A program made the position numbers and the translations under genes. Source: CAIYZT01 sp947461435 (GTDB lineage Bacteria > Pseudomonadota > Alphaproteobacteria > Rhodobacterales > Rhodobacteraceae). From it: a DNA stretch of 64,000 bases. The stretch is taken from positions 3,162,001 through 3,226,000 of the forward strand of contig OZ260083.1 in NCBI GenBank assembly GCA_965284435.1, in the 5' to 3' direction. Every line of letters begins with the position of its first letter. The first letter of the stretch is position 1. The notes under the pieces were generated by a model, which was not told the origin of the DNA, ran no database searches, and worked only from the letters and a program-made list of their open reading frames with translations. This document shows positions 1 through 9,016 of the stretch, in pieces.

Positions 1-832
1 CAACCAGCGGCCCGTGAACACGGTGTTTCAAAGCTATGCCCTGTTCCCGCACCTGACCGTGGCACAAAACATCGCTTTTGGCCTGCAAATGCTGGGCAAA
101 CCCGCCGCCGAAGTAAAGGCACGCACTGAAAAGATGATTGCCTTGGTGCAGTTGGATGCGATGGCCGGCCGAAAGACATCGCAGCTGTCGGGCGGCCAAC
201 AGCAGCGCGTTGCGCTGGCGCGGGCCCTTGCGCCGCAGCCCAAGGTCCTGCTGCTGGACGAACCTCTGTCCGCGCTCGATTACAAGCTGCGCAAGGAAAT
301 GCAGATCGAACTGAAGCGGCTGCAACTTGAAACCGGCATCACCTTTGTTTTCGTGACCCACGATCAGGAAGAGGCCTTGACCATGTCAGACCGCGTCGGC
401 GTGATGTCGTCCGGCAAATTGCAGCAGGTCGGCTCCCCGCGCGAGATTTATACAGCGCCGCGCAATCGCTTTGTGGCCTCCTTCATCGGCGAGACCAACT
501 TCCTGCCCGCCACAATGGTTCCCGGCGGGGTCAGGCTTGGATGCGGTGCGATGGTGGAAATGTCCGGCCTTGCAGGATCGGGCCCCACAACCCTTACCAT
601 CCGCCCTGAACAGGTGCGGCTCGCCGACGCGGCAGAGCCTGGGGCCATCGCGGCACAGGTTTCAAATCTGGTCTACTTTGGCACCGATACGCATTGCTAT
701 CTGTCTTTGGCCGATGGGGCCGAAGTGATCGCGCGGTTGCAAAGCCCCTCCAACGGCGAAGTCGGCCTTCAAAAAGGGCAATCGGTTGCCCTGCGTTTTG
801 TGCCCGGCGCGGCCCAAGTTCTGGCGGATTGA
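1..832 (+). CDS. potA: Polyamine-type ABC transporter ATP-binding protein (PotA-like), 5' end missing
   Basis: The gene is cut by the window start; the reading frame is open from base 2, and the first visible residues (NQRPVNTVFQSYALFPH) contain the Q-loop, so the Walker A part lies outside. Visible in order are the ABC signature LSGGQQQRVALARAL, Walker B VLLLDEPLSALD and the switch histidine in VTHDQEEAL, then a C-terminal TOBE-like domain of about 110 residues. This is the PotA/spermidine-putrescine type of ATPase that powers import across the inner membrane. Its TGA overlaps the ATG of the following permease, so the importer genes are translationally coupled. The polyamine substrate is inferred from the family and neighbours only. 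Confidence 0.9.
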   Translation, partial: NQRPVNTVFQSYALFPHLTVAQNIAFGLQMLGKPAAEVKARTEKMIALVQLDAMAGRKTSQLSGGQQQRVALARALAPQPKVLLLDEPLSALDYKLRKEMQIELKRLQLETGITFVFVTHDQEEALTMSDRVGVMSSGKLQQVGSPREIYTAPRNRFVASFIGETNFLPATMVPGGVRLGCGAMVEMSGLAGSGPTTLTIRPEQVRLADAAEPGAIAAQVSNLVYFGTDTHCYLSLADGAEVIARLQSPSNGEVGLQKGQSVALRFVPGAAQVLAD

Positions 833-1746
833 TGATGAGCGCCGCCGAAGACTCCCGCGACAAGGCCTCGGTGCGCAGCGCCTGGTTGCTGTCTGCCCCC
901 GCCATCTTTGTGTTGACCTTCGCAGCCTGTGGCCCGCTGTTGATCATGCTGGTCTATTCCTTCCTGACCAAAGGCCAATATGGCAATGTCGAAGGCGTGT
1001 TCAGCCTCGAAGGGTGGCGGTCAATCCTGTATTCCGAAGACATCTTCGATCCGGGCGTCTTTGTCTGGGCTGACGCGCATCTGACGATCTTTTGGCGGTC
1101 TGTGAAACTCTCGATCCTGACAACTTTGTTGACGCTGCTGATCGGGTTTCCAACAGCTTGGTTCATTGCAACCCGCCCACCCAAATCCCGGCCCCTTTGG
1201 CTTTTCCTGATCACGATTCCCTTTTGGACCAATCTGTTGATCCGCACCGTCGCGATCTTTGAGGTGATCCGGAACGAAGGGGTCATCAACACCGTCCTGC
1301 TGTGGTCGGGACTGATCACCGTGCCGTTTCAGATCACCTATACCGATACGGCGGTCTTCATCGGCATGGCCTATGTCTTTTTGCCCCTGATGGTCTTGCC
1401 ACTTTTTGCCGCGATTGACCGCTTCGACATGCGCCTGATCGAAGCCGCCTATGATCTGTACGCCAGCCGTTTTGCCGTTTTGCGCCGCGTGATCCTGCCC
1501 ATCGTCCGGCCGGGGGTCATCGCCGGATCCATCTTGGTCTTTGTGCCCTCTTTGGGGGCGGTCGTGACCCCGCGCATCCTGGGGGGGGGCAAAAACATGA
1601 TGATCGGCAATTTCATCGAGTTGCAGTTCGGACAAGGGCGCAACTGGCCCTTGGGGGCGGCCTTGTCGATGACCCTGCTGGTGATCGTCACCGTCGCCCT
1701 TTTGGTCTATGTGCGCGCCGCCAACCGGGAGACGTCGCATGGCTGA
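832..1746 (+). CDS. potB: Polyamine-type ABC transporter permease, PotB-like
   Basis: A 304-residue inner-membrane permease with about six hydrophobic segments. The EAA loop that docks the ATPase is visible near the middle (EAAYDLYASRFAVLRRVILP). The start is the ATG at 832, with a second ATG at 835; the first overlaps the TGA of the ATPase gene. A longer frame reaches upstream into the ATPase gene, but it would overlap that gene by more than 100 bases, so it was rejected. The length fits the PotB/PotH family. It pairs with the next gene to form the transmembrane channel. Confidence 0.93.
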   Translation: MMSAAEDSRDKASVRSAWLLSAPAIFVLTFAACGPLLIMLVYSFLTKGQYGNVEGVFSLEGWRSILYSEDIFDPGVFVWADAHLTIFWRSVKLSILTTLLTLLIGFPTAWFIATRPPKSRPLWLFLITIPFWTNLLIRTVAIFEVIRNEGVINTVLLWSGLITVPFQITYTDTAVFIGMAYVFLPLMVLPLFAAIDRFDMRLIEAAYDLYASRFAVLRRVILPIVRPGVIAGSILVFVPSLGAVVTPRILGGGKNMMIGNFIELQFGQGRNWPLGAALSMTLLVIVTVALLVYVRAANRETSHG

Positions 1747-2542
1747 TCGCAATTTTTCGGCCTCCCACCTTCCGGGGTTCACGCAAATCGCCCTCTTGGT
1801 TTTTGCGCTGCTCTATCTGCCCATCGCCGTTCTGGTGGTCTATTCGTTCAACGCAGGAACAACTTCTGGCCTGTGGGAGGGATTTTCGTTCAGATGGTAT
1901 GGCACGGCTTGGCAGAATGATGCGGTTCAGTCGGCAACCTTGCGTTCGCTGGGAATTGCTGTCTCGGCGTCGATCATCGCCACGTTCTGCGCCACCCTTG
2001 CCGCCCTTGGCACCACACGGCGCAAGTCCTTTCGCGGGCAAACCTTCATCTATGTCATGATCAACCAACCCTTGATGGTGCCTGAAATCGTCACCGCCGT
2101 GGCCCTGCTGATTTTCTTCGCCTCCATCAAGGTCGCAACAGGCTATCAAGGTCTGGGCTATCTGATTGCCGCCCATTCGGCCTTTTGCATTCCCTTTGCC
2201 TACCTGCCGATCCGCGCCAGATTGGAAGGGATGGACCTGTCGTTGGAAACCGCAGCCGCCGATCTTTACGCCACCCCGTGGATGACATTTCGCCGGGTCA
2301 CCCTGCCGCTTCTGGCACCGGGCATCATCGCAGGGGCCATGCTGGCCTTCGTGATTTCTCTTGATGATGTGGTGATTACCGAGTTTGTGAAATCAGGCGG
2401 ACAGGATACGCTGCCAACCTACATGATGGGCCAACTGCGCCGTGTGATGACACCCGAGGTGAACGCCATCTCGTCAGTCTTGCTGGCACTCACCGTGCTT
2501 TTGTTGACCGCCTTTTTCCTTTTGACCCGCAAGAACGACTAA
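1739..2542 (+). CDS. potC: Polyamine-type ABC transporter permease, PotC-like
   Basis: A 267-residue second permease subunit with about six membrane segments and an EAA-type loop (AAADLYATPW). Its ATG at 1739 lies inside the last codons of the first permease gene (8-base overlap), the usual coupling in pot-type operons. The alternative upstream start at 1709 would lengthen the overlap without adding family sequence. It works with the ATPase, PotB-like subunit and binding protein around it. Confidence 0.93.
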   Translation: MADRNFSASHLPGFTQIALLVFALLYLPIAVLVVYSFNAGTTSGLWEGFSFRWYGTAWQNDAVQSATLRSLGIAVSASIIATFCATLAALGTTRRKSFRGQTFIYVMINQPLMVPEIVTAVALLIFFASIKVATGYQGLGYLIAAHSAFCIPFAYLPIRARLEGMDLSLETAAADLYATPWMTFRRVTLPLLAPGIIAGAMLAFVISLDDVVITEFVKSGGQDTLPTYMMGQLRRVMTPEVNAISSVLLALTVLLLTAFFLLTRKND

Positions 2543-2570
2543 CCAAAATCCGAAAACCAGGGAGCCTGCT

Positions 2571-3596
2571 ATGAAAAAACTACTGACAGCAACGGCCCTT
2601 CTTCTGGCAACAAGTTCGCTTGCCAGCGCCGAAGGCCAACTGCAATTGTTCAACTGGGGCAACTACACCAGCCCCGAATTGCTTGCCAAATTCGAAGCCG
2701 AAACCGGTATCAAGGTCACCGTCACCGACTACGACAGCAATGATGCTGCGCTGGCGAAAATCGAAGCGGGCGGCCATGGCTTTGACCTCGTGGTGCCGAC
2801 CCACCAATATGTGCCGATCTATGCAGAAAAGGGTCTGATTGTTCCCTTGGACCTGTCAAAGATCCCGAACCATGCCAACATCGCACCCGAGTGGATGGAT
2901 GTTGCCTGGGATCCGGGCCGCACCTTGACCATTCCATGGCAGTGGGGCACGACCGGGATCGCCGTCGATACCGCCGTCTACAGCGGTGACATCAACACCT
3001 CTGATGTCTTCCTGAACGTTCCGCCGGAACTGGTTGGCAAAATCAACATCGTTCCTGAAATGAACGACGTCGTGAACCTTGCCGTGATGTGGGCTGGCGG
3101 AGAGCCATGTTCCGAAGACACCGCCGTGCTGAAAAAAGCCCGCGATGCCCTGCTGGCAGCCAAGCCGAACTGGATTTCGATGGATTACGGCGCCACGGAA
3201 AAGATGTCATCGGGCGAATGGAAGGCCTCGGTCAACTGGAACGGATCCACCATGCGGATCCGTCTGGCCCTGCCAACCGCCGCCTATGGCTATCCAAAAG
3301 AAGGGTATCCGGTCTGGATGGATTCGGTCGCCCTTCTGAAAGATGCGCAGAACGTCGAGGAAGCCTACAAGTTCCTGAACTTCATCGCAGAGCCTGAAAA
3401 TGCCGGCATGATCTCGGCCTTTGCGCGCTATGCGAACGGCATCGCCGGATCCGAAGCCTTCATGCCAGAAGACATGAAGACAGCGCCCGAAGTTGTGATC
3501 CCAGAAGAGTTCAAGGCCGCAGGAAAGTTCATTCCAACCTGCTCGCCCAAGGCTCAGGAATACATGACCGCAATCTGGACAGAGCTGCAAAAGTAA
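2571..3596 (+). CDS. potD: Periplasmic polyamine-type substrate-binding protein, PotD-like
   Basis: 341 residues with a clear signal peptide (MKKLLTATALLLATSSLASA, cleavage expected before EGQ). The mature start LFNWGNYTSPELLAKFE is typical of PotD/PotF binding proteins, as is the later IPWQWGTTGIAVD block. A good ribosome site (GGGAG) precedes the ATG. It is last in the transporter operon, 28 bases after the PotC-like gene, and delivers ligand in the periplasm. The exact ligand (putrescine, spermidine or another amine) cannot be read from the sequence. Confidence 0.92.
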   Translation: MKKLLTATALLLATSSLASAEGQLQLFNWGNYTSPELLAKFEAETGIKVTVTDYDSNDAALAKIEAGGHGFDLVVPTHQYVPIYAEKGLIVPLDLSKIPNHANIAPEWMDVAWDPGRTLTIPWQWGTTGIAVDTAVYSGDINTSDVFLNVPPELVGKINIVPEMNDVVNLAVMWAGGEPCSEDTAVLKKARDALLAAKPNWISMDYGATEKMSSGEWKASVNWNGSTMRIRLALPTAAYGYPKEGYPVWMDSVALLKDAQNVEEAYKFLNFIAEPENAGMISAFARYANGIAGSEAFMPEDMKTAPEVVIPEEFKAAGKFIPTCSPKAQEYMTAIWTELQK

Positions 3597-3604
3597 GGGG
3601 TCTT

Positions 3605-3651
3605 GCCCAAGGTATCGCCTTGGGCGCTCCGTGGGGGGCCATGCCCCCCAC
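3605..3651. terminator. Two adjacent GC-rich hairpins after the potD-like gene
   Basis: Two perfect inverted repeats lie back to back. GCCCAAGG at 3605-3612 pairs with CCTTGGGC at 3618-3625 (5-base loop). GTGGGGGGC at 3631-3639 pairs with GCCCCCCAC at 3643-3651 (3-base loop). A C-rich, ACCCC-repeating stretch follows to about 3680. There is no T-tract, so this is not a classic intrinsic terminator; it could still end or stabilise the transporter mRNA. GC-rich palindromes of this kind recur between genes in Rhodobacterales genomes. Confidence 0.5.
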
Positions 3652-3704
3652 CCCACCCCCACCCCACCCCCTTGGGGCCCTTCAACCCGGAACATGAGGT
3701 TATC

Positions 3705-5120
3705 ATGGAGCTTTGGAAGCAGTCCGCTTCTGATCTGTCGCGGATGATTGCCGCACGGCAAACCTCGCCCAGCGAGGTGATGCAGGCCCATCTTGACAGG
3801 ATCGCCGCCGTGAACGGCGCGGTCAACGCGGTGATCTCCTTGCGCGACCCTGATGAGCTGATGAACGAGGCGCGCGCCGCGGATAACGCACCGTCATCCG
3901 GCTGGCTCCATGGTATTCCCATGGCAGTCAAAGACTTATGTGCCACAAAAGGGCTAAGAACCACATGGGGCTCACCGCTGTTCAAGGATTTCATACCTGA
4001 AAAGGATGATCTTCTTGCCGCGCGGATGCGCGGGTCCGGCGCGATTTTCATCGGCAAGTCGAACACGCCCGAATGGGGCCATGGCAGCCACAGCTTCAAC
4101 CCGCTGTTTGGCGTCACCCGAAATCCCTATGATTTGTCGCGCACCGCAGGCGGATCCTCTGGCGGCGCGGCCGCAGGGCTGGCCACCGGAATGCTGCCCG
4201 TGGCCGATGGGTCCGACATGATGGGCAGCCTGCGCAACCCGGCGGCCTTTTGCAACGTCTATGGCTATCGGCCCACATGGGGCCTGGTTCCAAGCGATGC
4301 CGACGGCGACACCCATCTTGCCACCTTGTCCACCGAAGGGCCCATGGGCCGCACCGTCGAAGATATCGCGCGGCTTTTGTCGGTCCAGGCCGGAGAGAAC
4401 CCGCAAACCCCCTTTGCCCGCAGCTCTCAAGATTTCGCAGCCGCCTTGACCGGCGCAACCCTCAAAGGCAAACGGATTGCCTGGGCCGCAGATTGGGGCG
4501 GCGCCTATCAGATCGAACCCGGAATTCTGGACCTGTGCGAAACAGCGCTGCGCCAGATGCAGGATATGGGCGCCATCGTGGAGCCGATCGCACCGCCCTT
4601 TCCCGCCCATAAGTTGTGGCAATCGTGGACAACCCTGCGCGCCATGCTCAATGCTGGTGGGTTCAAGCACTTTTATGACGCGCCCGAACGTCGTGCCCAG
4701 ATCAAGCCCGAAACGATCTGGGAGATCGAGCAAGGCCGAAGCCTGACAGCCCAAGCCATCTATGAGGCAAGCACAATCCGCTCGTCCTATTATGCTCATA
4801 TGGCCCGGTTGTTTGACAGCTACGACGCCATCGTTCTGCCAACCGCCCAAGTCTGGCCCTTCCCGACAGACTGGCGTTGGCCCCAAGACATCAATGGCCA
4901 CAAGATGGATACCTATCACCGCTGGATGGAGGTGGTCATTCCGGTCAGCCTGATCGGCTTGCCCGCCCTGTCCGTGCCGGTCGGTTTTGGGTTCAACGGT
5001 TTGCCCATGGGCCTGCAACTGGCCGGACGGGTTGGCAATGACGCCGGGATTCTCGCCATGGGACAGGCTTGGCATGAGGCGACCAATTGGCCCAAAGCGC
5101 GCCCACCGCAGCTGCCATAA
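3705..5120 (+). CDS. Amidase-signature family hydrolase
   Basis: 471 residues of the amidase signature family, which hydrolyses carboxamides. The Lys-cisSer-Ser triad is visible: Lys76 (AVKDLCATKG), Ser151 in TAGGSSGGAAAG and the nucleophile Ser175 in GSDMMGSLRNPA; the 24-residue Ser-Ser spacing fits the family. The ATG at 3705 (MELWKQ) is preferred: it has GAGG upstream, and the longer frame from 3603 would translate the palindromes. The usual GSD-x-GGS motif reads GSDMMGS here. Position behind the importer suggests it may act on an imported amide, but the substrate is not determined. Confidence 0.88.
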   Translation: MELWKQSASDLSRMIAARQTSPSEVMQAHLDRIAAVNGAVNAVISLRDPDELMNEARAADNAPSSGWLHGIPMAVKDLCATKGLRTTWGSPLFKDFIPEKDDLLAARMRGSGAIFIGKSNTPEWGHGSHSFNPLFGVTRNPYDLSRTAGGSSGGAAAGLATGMLPVADGSDMMGSLRNPAAFCNVYGYRPTWGLVPSDADGDTHLATLSTEGPMGRTVEDIARLLSVQAGENPQTPFARSSQDFAAALTGATLKGKRIAWAADWGGAYQIEPGILDLCETALRQMQDMGAIVEPIAPPFPAHKLWQSWTTLRAMLNAGGFKHFYDAPERRAQIKPETIWEIEQGRSLTAQAIYEASTIRSSYYAHMARLFDSYDAIVLPTAQVWPFPTDWRWPQDINGHKMDTYHRWMEVVIPVSLIGLPALSVPVGFGFNGLPMGLQLAGRVGNDAGILAMGQAWHEATNWPKARPPQLP

Positions 5121-5166
5121 GGACCAAAGACTTGCCTGACGGCAAAGACCACCGTACTTCGCTGTG

Positions 5167-6393
5167 ATGATCCTGTATCAGATCCTTATGGCCTTTGCCC
5201 TGCCCGGCTTTCTGCTGCACGCCTTGTGGCGGGGCGGCTGGCCCGAGGTGCGCCAACGCTTGGGATTGGGCGCAGGGCCCGCCCATCTGTGGATTCACGG
5301 GGCCTCGGTCGGCGAATTGACCTCGGCCAAATGGGTGATCGACGCATTGATTGCCGCCCGACCGGGGCTGACACTGGTGGTCACGTCCAATACCCGAACC
5401 GGGCGCCGCTTGGTGGACAGTTGGGGCCTTGGGGGCATTACATCCCGCTTGGCCCCGATCGACGGCGCAGGCGCGGCTGGGCGCATGCTGGATGATATGG
5501 CGCCGCGCGCCCTCATCATCATCGAAAACGAACTTTGGCCGGCCCGCATTGCCGCCGCCAGTCGGCGCGGGGCGCAGGTCTTGGTGATTGGCGCCCGTCT
5601 GTCCGCACGATCTGCCGGGCGCTGGGCGCGCTGGCCCGATCTGATCGAAACAACCCTGTCGCAGATCGATTGGCTTTCTGCACAGGATGACGCTTCGGCC
5701 GCGCGCTTGCTTGATCTTGGCCTTCCGCCGGCATCGCTTGGTCCCGTCGTCACGTTGAAAGCCCATGCTTTGCCCGGCCTTCAGCCCCCCCCGTTCGCCC
5801 CCCTTGCCCCGCGCGCCAAGACCCTGTTGGCCGCCTCAACGCATGAAGGCGAAGAAGACGGCATCCTGCAAGCCTTCGGTCATGCGCGCAAGATCGGCGG
5901 ACCGCAGACCTTGATCCTTGCCCCGCGCCACCCAGACCGGGGCGATCAGATTGCGGCCATGATCGGCGCTCGGGGGCTCAGTTTCGCGCGCCGGTCAAAA
6001 GGCCAGGTGCCCCCCCCCGGTACGGCCGTTTTGCTGGCCGACACGATGGGCGAGATGTCCTTGTGGTATGCCATGTCGGGCATATGCCTGATTGGCGGCA
6101 GTTTTTCAGATCGCGGCGGCCATACGCCCTTTGAACCTGCAAGCTTTGGCTGCGCGCTGCTGCATGGCCCCTCGGTTCACAATTTCGCAGCACCTTTCGC
6201 AGCCTTGGATTCCGGGGGCGGGGCGGTGCGCGTGGCCCATCTTGGCGCGCTGGAACAGGCCCTTTTGGCAATGACCGATGACCGTCAGGCCAGCGTCGCG
6301 GGGTCCATGCCCGCCTGCCTTGCGCCCTTCGCGCAGGGTTCGGGCACCATCATCGACCGTCTGCTTTCCGTCTTGCCAAAAGACCTGCGCTGA
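5167..6393 (+). CDS. waaA: 3-deoxy-D-manno-octulosonic acid (Kdo) transferase family protein
   Basis: 408 residues with an N-terminal membrane anchor (ILYQILMAFALPGFLLHALW), then the KdtA/WaaA N-terminal domain with LWIHGASVGELTSAK, in which the Glu is the expected catalytic base. The C-terminal half has LLAASTHEGEEDGIL and LIGGSFSDRGGHTPFEPA, typical Kdo-transferase blocks. The family attaches Kdo to lipid A precursor at the cytoplasmic face of the inner membrane. The ATG at 5167 is chosen over the GTG at 5164; neither has a strong ribosome site. Some Rhodobacterales may carry more than one such gene, so orthology to the essential copy is not certain. Confidence 0.85.
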   Translation: MILYQILMAFALPGFLLHALWRGGWPEVRQRLGLGAGPAHLWIHGASVGELTSAKWVIDALIAARPGLTLVVTSNTRTGRRLVDSWGLGGITSRLAPIDGAGAAGRMLDDMAPRALIIIENELWPARIAAASRRGAQVLVIGARLSARSAGRWARWPDLIETTLSQIDWLSAQDDASAARLLDLGLPPASLGPVVTLKAHALPGLQPPPFAPLAPRAKTLLAASTHEGEEDGILQAFGHARKIGGPQTLILAPRHPDRGDQIAAMIGARGLSFARRSKGQVPPPGTAVLLADTMGEMSLWYAMSGICLIGGSFSDRGGHTPFEPASFGCALLHGPSVHNFAAPFAALDSGGGAVRVAHLGALEQALLAMTDDRQASVAGSMPACLAPFAQGSGTIIDRLLSVLPKDLR

Positions 6394-6540
6394 CCTGCGC
6401 CCGCTCAAATCTTCAGCGACACGGGCTAATTCATCAATTTTCTGCTATTTTTGGTAACACTGCCGCATTCTTTGCCGATTTTCCGTGATCTGGCCTTGCT
6501 GAATTTTGAAACCGGTCCACAGTCATATTCCAGAAGTCGT

Positions 6541-7056
6541 ATGAAAGCGACCCGCGCACGAGTGGAACAGCAAATGACCTTCAATACCGCAGTAAACACC
6601 ACGGCGCCGGCCGGCGTTCCGCAGATCGCTGCCCTTTGCTGGCGCATGCACAAATCGCGCATTCAGGTCCTGTTGATCACCAGCCGCGAAACCGGCCGCT
6701 GGGTCATCCCAAAGGGTTGGGCGATGGAGGGGCGTACACCGTCCATGGCCGCCGCCCGCGAGGCGTGGGAAGAGGCCGGGGTAGAAGGCGAAATGGCAGA
6801 AGAATCCGTGGGCATGTTCCACTATGACAAGGTTCTCAGACCGTCAAAGTTGGTGCCCTGCGACGTTCAGGTCTTTGCGCTGCGTGTCACCCGATTGGCC
6901 AGCCGCTTCCCCGAACGCCACCAACGCAGCCGAAAGTGGTTCGATCTTGATACAGCTGCCCGCAAGGTCAACGAACCCAGCCTTCGCCTTTTGCTGGCAG
7001 AACTCCCGGTAAAATTGACTCCGCCAGAGGCACCGACAGGCCTTGCCGCGACCTGA
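6541..7056 (+). CDS. Nudix hydrolase
   Basis: 171 residues (160 if the ATG at 6574 is used). The Nudix box is clear, KGWAMEGRTPSMAAAREAW followed by EEAGV, and sits after the strand GRWVIP. The family cleaves nucleoside diphosphates linked to another group. One change stands out: the first Glu of the GX5EX7REUXEEXGU consensus is Arg, while the REAWEEAGV metal-binding half is intact. Neither start has a good Shine-Dalgarno sequence; a TTG at 6451 would add 30 residues with no family likeness. Substrate unknown. The DUF1178 gene follows after 40 bases. Confidence 0.85.
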   Translation: MKATRARVEQQMTFNTAVNTTAPAGVPQIAALCWRMHKSRIQVLLITSRETGRWVIPKGWAMEGRTPSMAAAREAWEEAGVEGEMAEESVGMFHYDKVLRPSKLVPCDVQVFALRVTRLASRFPERHQRSRKWFDLDTAARKVNEPSLRLLLAELPVKLTPPEAPTGLAAT

Positions 7057-7096
7057 CTTCATCGCCATATTTGAGCATCTGACTCAAGGCCATCCC

Positions 7097-7534
7097 ATGA
7101 TCCTCTACAGCCTGACCTGCCACAAAGATCACAGTTTCGACAGTTGGTTCGCCAGTGCCGAGGCTTTTGGCGGATTGCAGCGCGCGGGTCAGCTGACCTG
7201 CCCGACTTGCGGATCTGGTCAGGTGGAAAAATCACTCATGGCCCCTGCTGTGCGCCCCGCCCGAACCGCCGCAACCCCGCCCGACGCCAAAGGCAGCCTG
7301 ACACAGCCCCAAACCGACGCCGAAGCGGCACTGGCCGAGATGCGCCGGCAGGTTGAAGCAAATTCTGACTATGTCGGCGTCAATTTCGTGGCCGAAGCCC
7401 GTAAAATGCACAGCGGTGAAAGCCCCGAACGCTCCATCTACGGCGAAGCAAAGTTCGAAGAGGCCAAGGCCCTGCTGGAAGACGGCATTCCAATCGCCCC
7501 CCTGCCTTTCATGCCCGCGCGCAAGACGAATTGA
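7097..7534 (+). CDS. DUF1178 family protein
   Basis: 145 residues. The N-terminus MILYSLTCHKDHSFDSWF and the CPTCGSGQVEKSLMAP segment match the DUF1178 family; the cysteine pair CPTCG plus the early Cys-His resemble a small zinc-ribbon. Function is unknown for the family. The ATG at 7097 is chosen because the family begins there; a longer frame upstream overlaps the Nudix gene. Its TGA directly abuts the stop codon of the convergent amidohydrolase gene. Confidence 0.88.
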   Translation: MILYSLTCHKDHSFDSWFASAEAFGGLQRAGQLTCPTCGSGQVEKSLMAPAVRPARTAATPPDAKGSLTQPQTDAEAALAEMRRQVEANSDYVGVNFVAEARKMHSGESPERSIYGEAKFEEAKALLEDGIPIAPLPFMPARKTN

Positions 7535-8875
7535 TCAGGCCATCAAGGCCCGAGCAAGCCGGTTTTGACGTTCGATAACCACCGGCAAATCCAACGTCAC
7601 CATCTGCCCGCCCGACACAACCGCGCGCCCTTCAACAAACAGATCCCGGACCGTCGTCGGCCCGCACAGCATCAATGCCGCCACAGGGTCCCACGTTCCG
7701 GCAGATTGAACGCCTGTGATATCCCACAAGGCGATATCGGCGCGCTTGCCCGGCGCGATGGATCCGCAGTCGGGGCGGCCCAAAACCTGCGCGCCGCCCA
7801 AAGTTGCAATTTCCAGCGCCTCGCGCGCCGACATGGCGTCAGCCCCTCGGGTGACGCGCTGCAACAGCAGGGTTTGCCGCGCTTCGCTCACCAGATTGCC
7901 GGCATCGTTGCTGGCCGATCCGTCCACCCCCAGCCCAACCTTGACCCCCGCATCGCGCATCGCCCGCACCGGGGCAATGCCCGACCCCAAACGACAATTC
8001 GAACAGGGGCAATGGGCCACGCCGGTTCGGCTGCGCGCAAAAAGGTCAATCTCTTGCGCATCAAGCTTGACGCAATGCGCATGCCACACATCATCCCCGG
8101 TCCAGCCCAGATCTTCGGCATATTGCCCCGGTCGGCACCCAAATCTGGCCAGAGAATAGGCCACGTCTTCGTCATTTTCGGCCAGATGCGTATGCAGCAT
8201 CACCTTCTTGTCGCGCGCCAAAAGGGCCGCATCGCGCATCAATTCGCGGCTGACCGAAAAAGGGGAACAGGGCGCCAAACCAATGCGCAGCATCGACCCC
8301 TCGCGCGGATCGTGATGCGCATCCACAAGACGGATCATGTCTTCCAAAATCTTTGCTTCCGCTTCAACCAGGCTGTCGGGGGGCAGGCCGCCCGCGCTTT
8401 GTCCAATGCTCATCGCACCGCGCGTGGGATGAAAGCGCAGACCCACCTCTGCTGCGGCATCGATCGTATCTTCCAGCCGCGCCCCGTTGGGAAACAGGTA
8501 CAGATGGTCTGACGTCATCGTGCAGCCTGACAAGGCCAACTCGGCCAATCCCACCTGCGCCGAGGTAAACATCTCTGCCGGACCAAACCGCGCCCAGATC
8601 GGATATAATGTTTTCAGCCAGCCAAACAGCAGCGCGTCTTGGCCGCCCGGAACGGCCCGTGTCAGCGTTTGATACAAATGATGATGCGTGTTGACCAAAC
8701 CCGGCGTGACAACGCACCCCTGCGCTTGCACAATCGTCGCCCCCGCCGCCTGCAAATTATGCCCGACCTGCGCGATAACGCCGCCGCGGATCAGAATATC
8801 GCCGCCCGCAATTTCGGCCCGCTCCGCGTTCATCGTCACAACGACGTCGGCATTCTTGATCAAGATCTCGTTCAT
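7535..8875 (-). CDS. Amidohydrolase, 8-oxoguanine deaminase-like
   Basis: 446 residues of the metal-dependent amidohydrolase superfamily. Seen: the N-terminal beta domain, the HxH metal motif (His64 and His66 in VNTHHHLYQT), HTHLAEN in the middle and the late Asp in GLGVDGSASNDAGN. This set matches the 8-oxoguanine deaminase / hydroxyatrazine hydrolase branch; the former deaminates 8-oxoguanine to urate in purine salvage and degradation. The protein is cytoplasmic (no signal peptide). A chlorohydrolase with a different ring substrate is the main alternative. The gene converges on the DUF1178 gene with no gap. Confidence 0.85.
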   Translation of the reverse strand: MNEILIKNADVVVTMNAERAEIAGGDILIRGGVIAQVGHNLQAAGATIVQAQGCVVTPGLVNTHHHLYQTLTRAVPGGQDALLFGWLKTLYPIWARFGPAEMFTSAQVGLAELALSGCTMTSDHLYLFPNGARLEDTIDAAAEVGLRFHPTRGAMSIGQSAGGLPPDSLVEAEAKILEDMIRLVDAHHDPREGSMLRIGLAPCSPFSVSRELMRDAALLARDKKVMLHTHLAENDEDVAYSLARFGCRPGQYAEDLGWTGDDVWHAHCVKLDAQEIDLFARSRTGVAHCPCSNCRLGSGIAPVRAMRDAGVKVGLGVDGSASNDAGNLVSEARQTLLLQRVTRGADAMSAREALEIATLGGAQVLGRPDCGSIAPGKRADIALWDITGVQSAGTWDPVAALMLCGPTTVRDLFVEGRAVVSGGQMVTLDLPVVIERQNRLARALMA

Positions 8876-9016
8876 CTGCCGTCCCTCTTGGCGTGACCCT
8901 TCGGCATCTTCAAACCCCCGGGATGACAGAAGGGAAAAGGACTCATGCCCGGCTTTCCCTCCCTACCCCAAGGGACAGTTCGGTTGAAACCAGAAAGTCT
9001 CGGCACAGCGCTTGCT

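Noticed and set aside
1021..1782. A 253-codon minus-strand frame across the permease genes
   Set aside because: Glycine/glutamine-rich shadow of two hydrophobic permeases.
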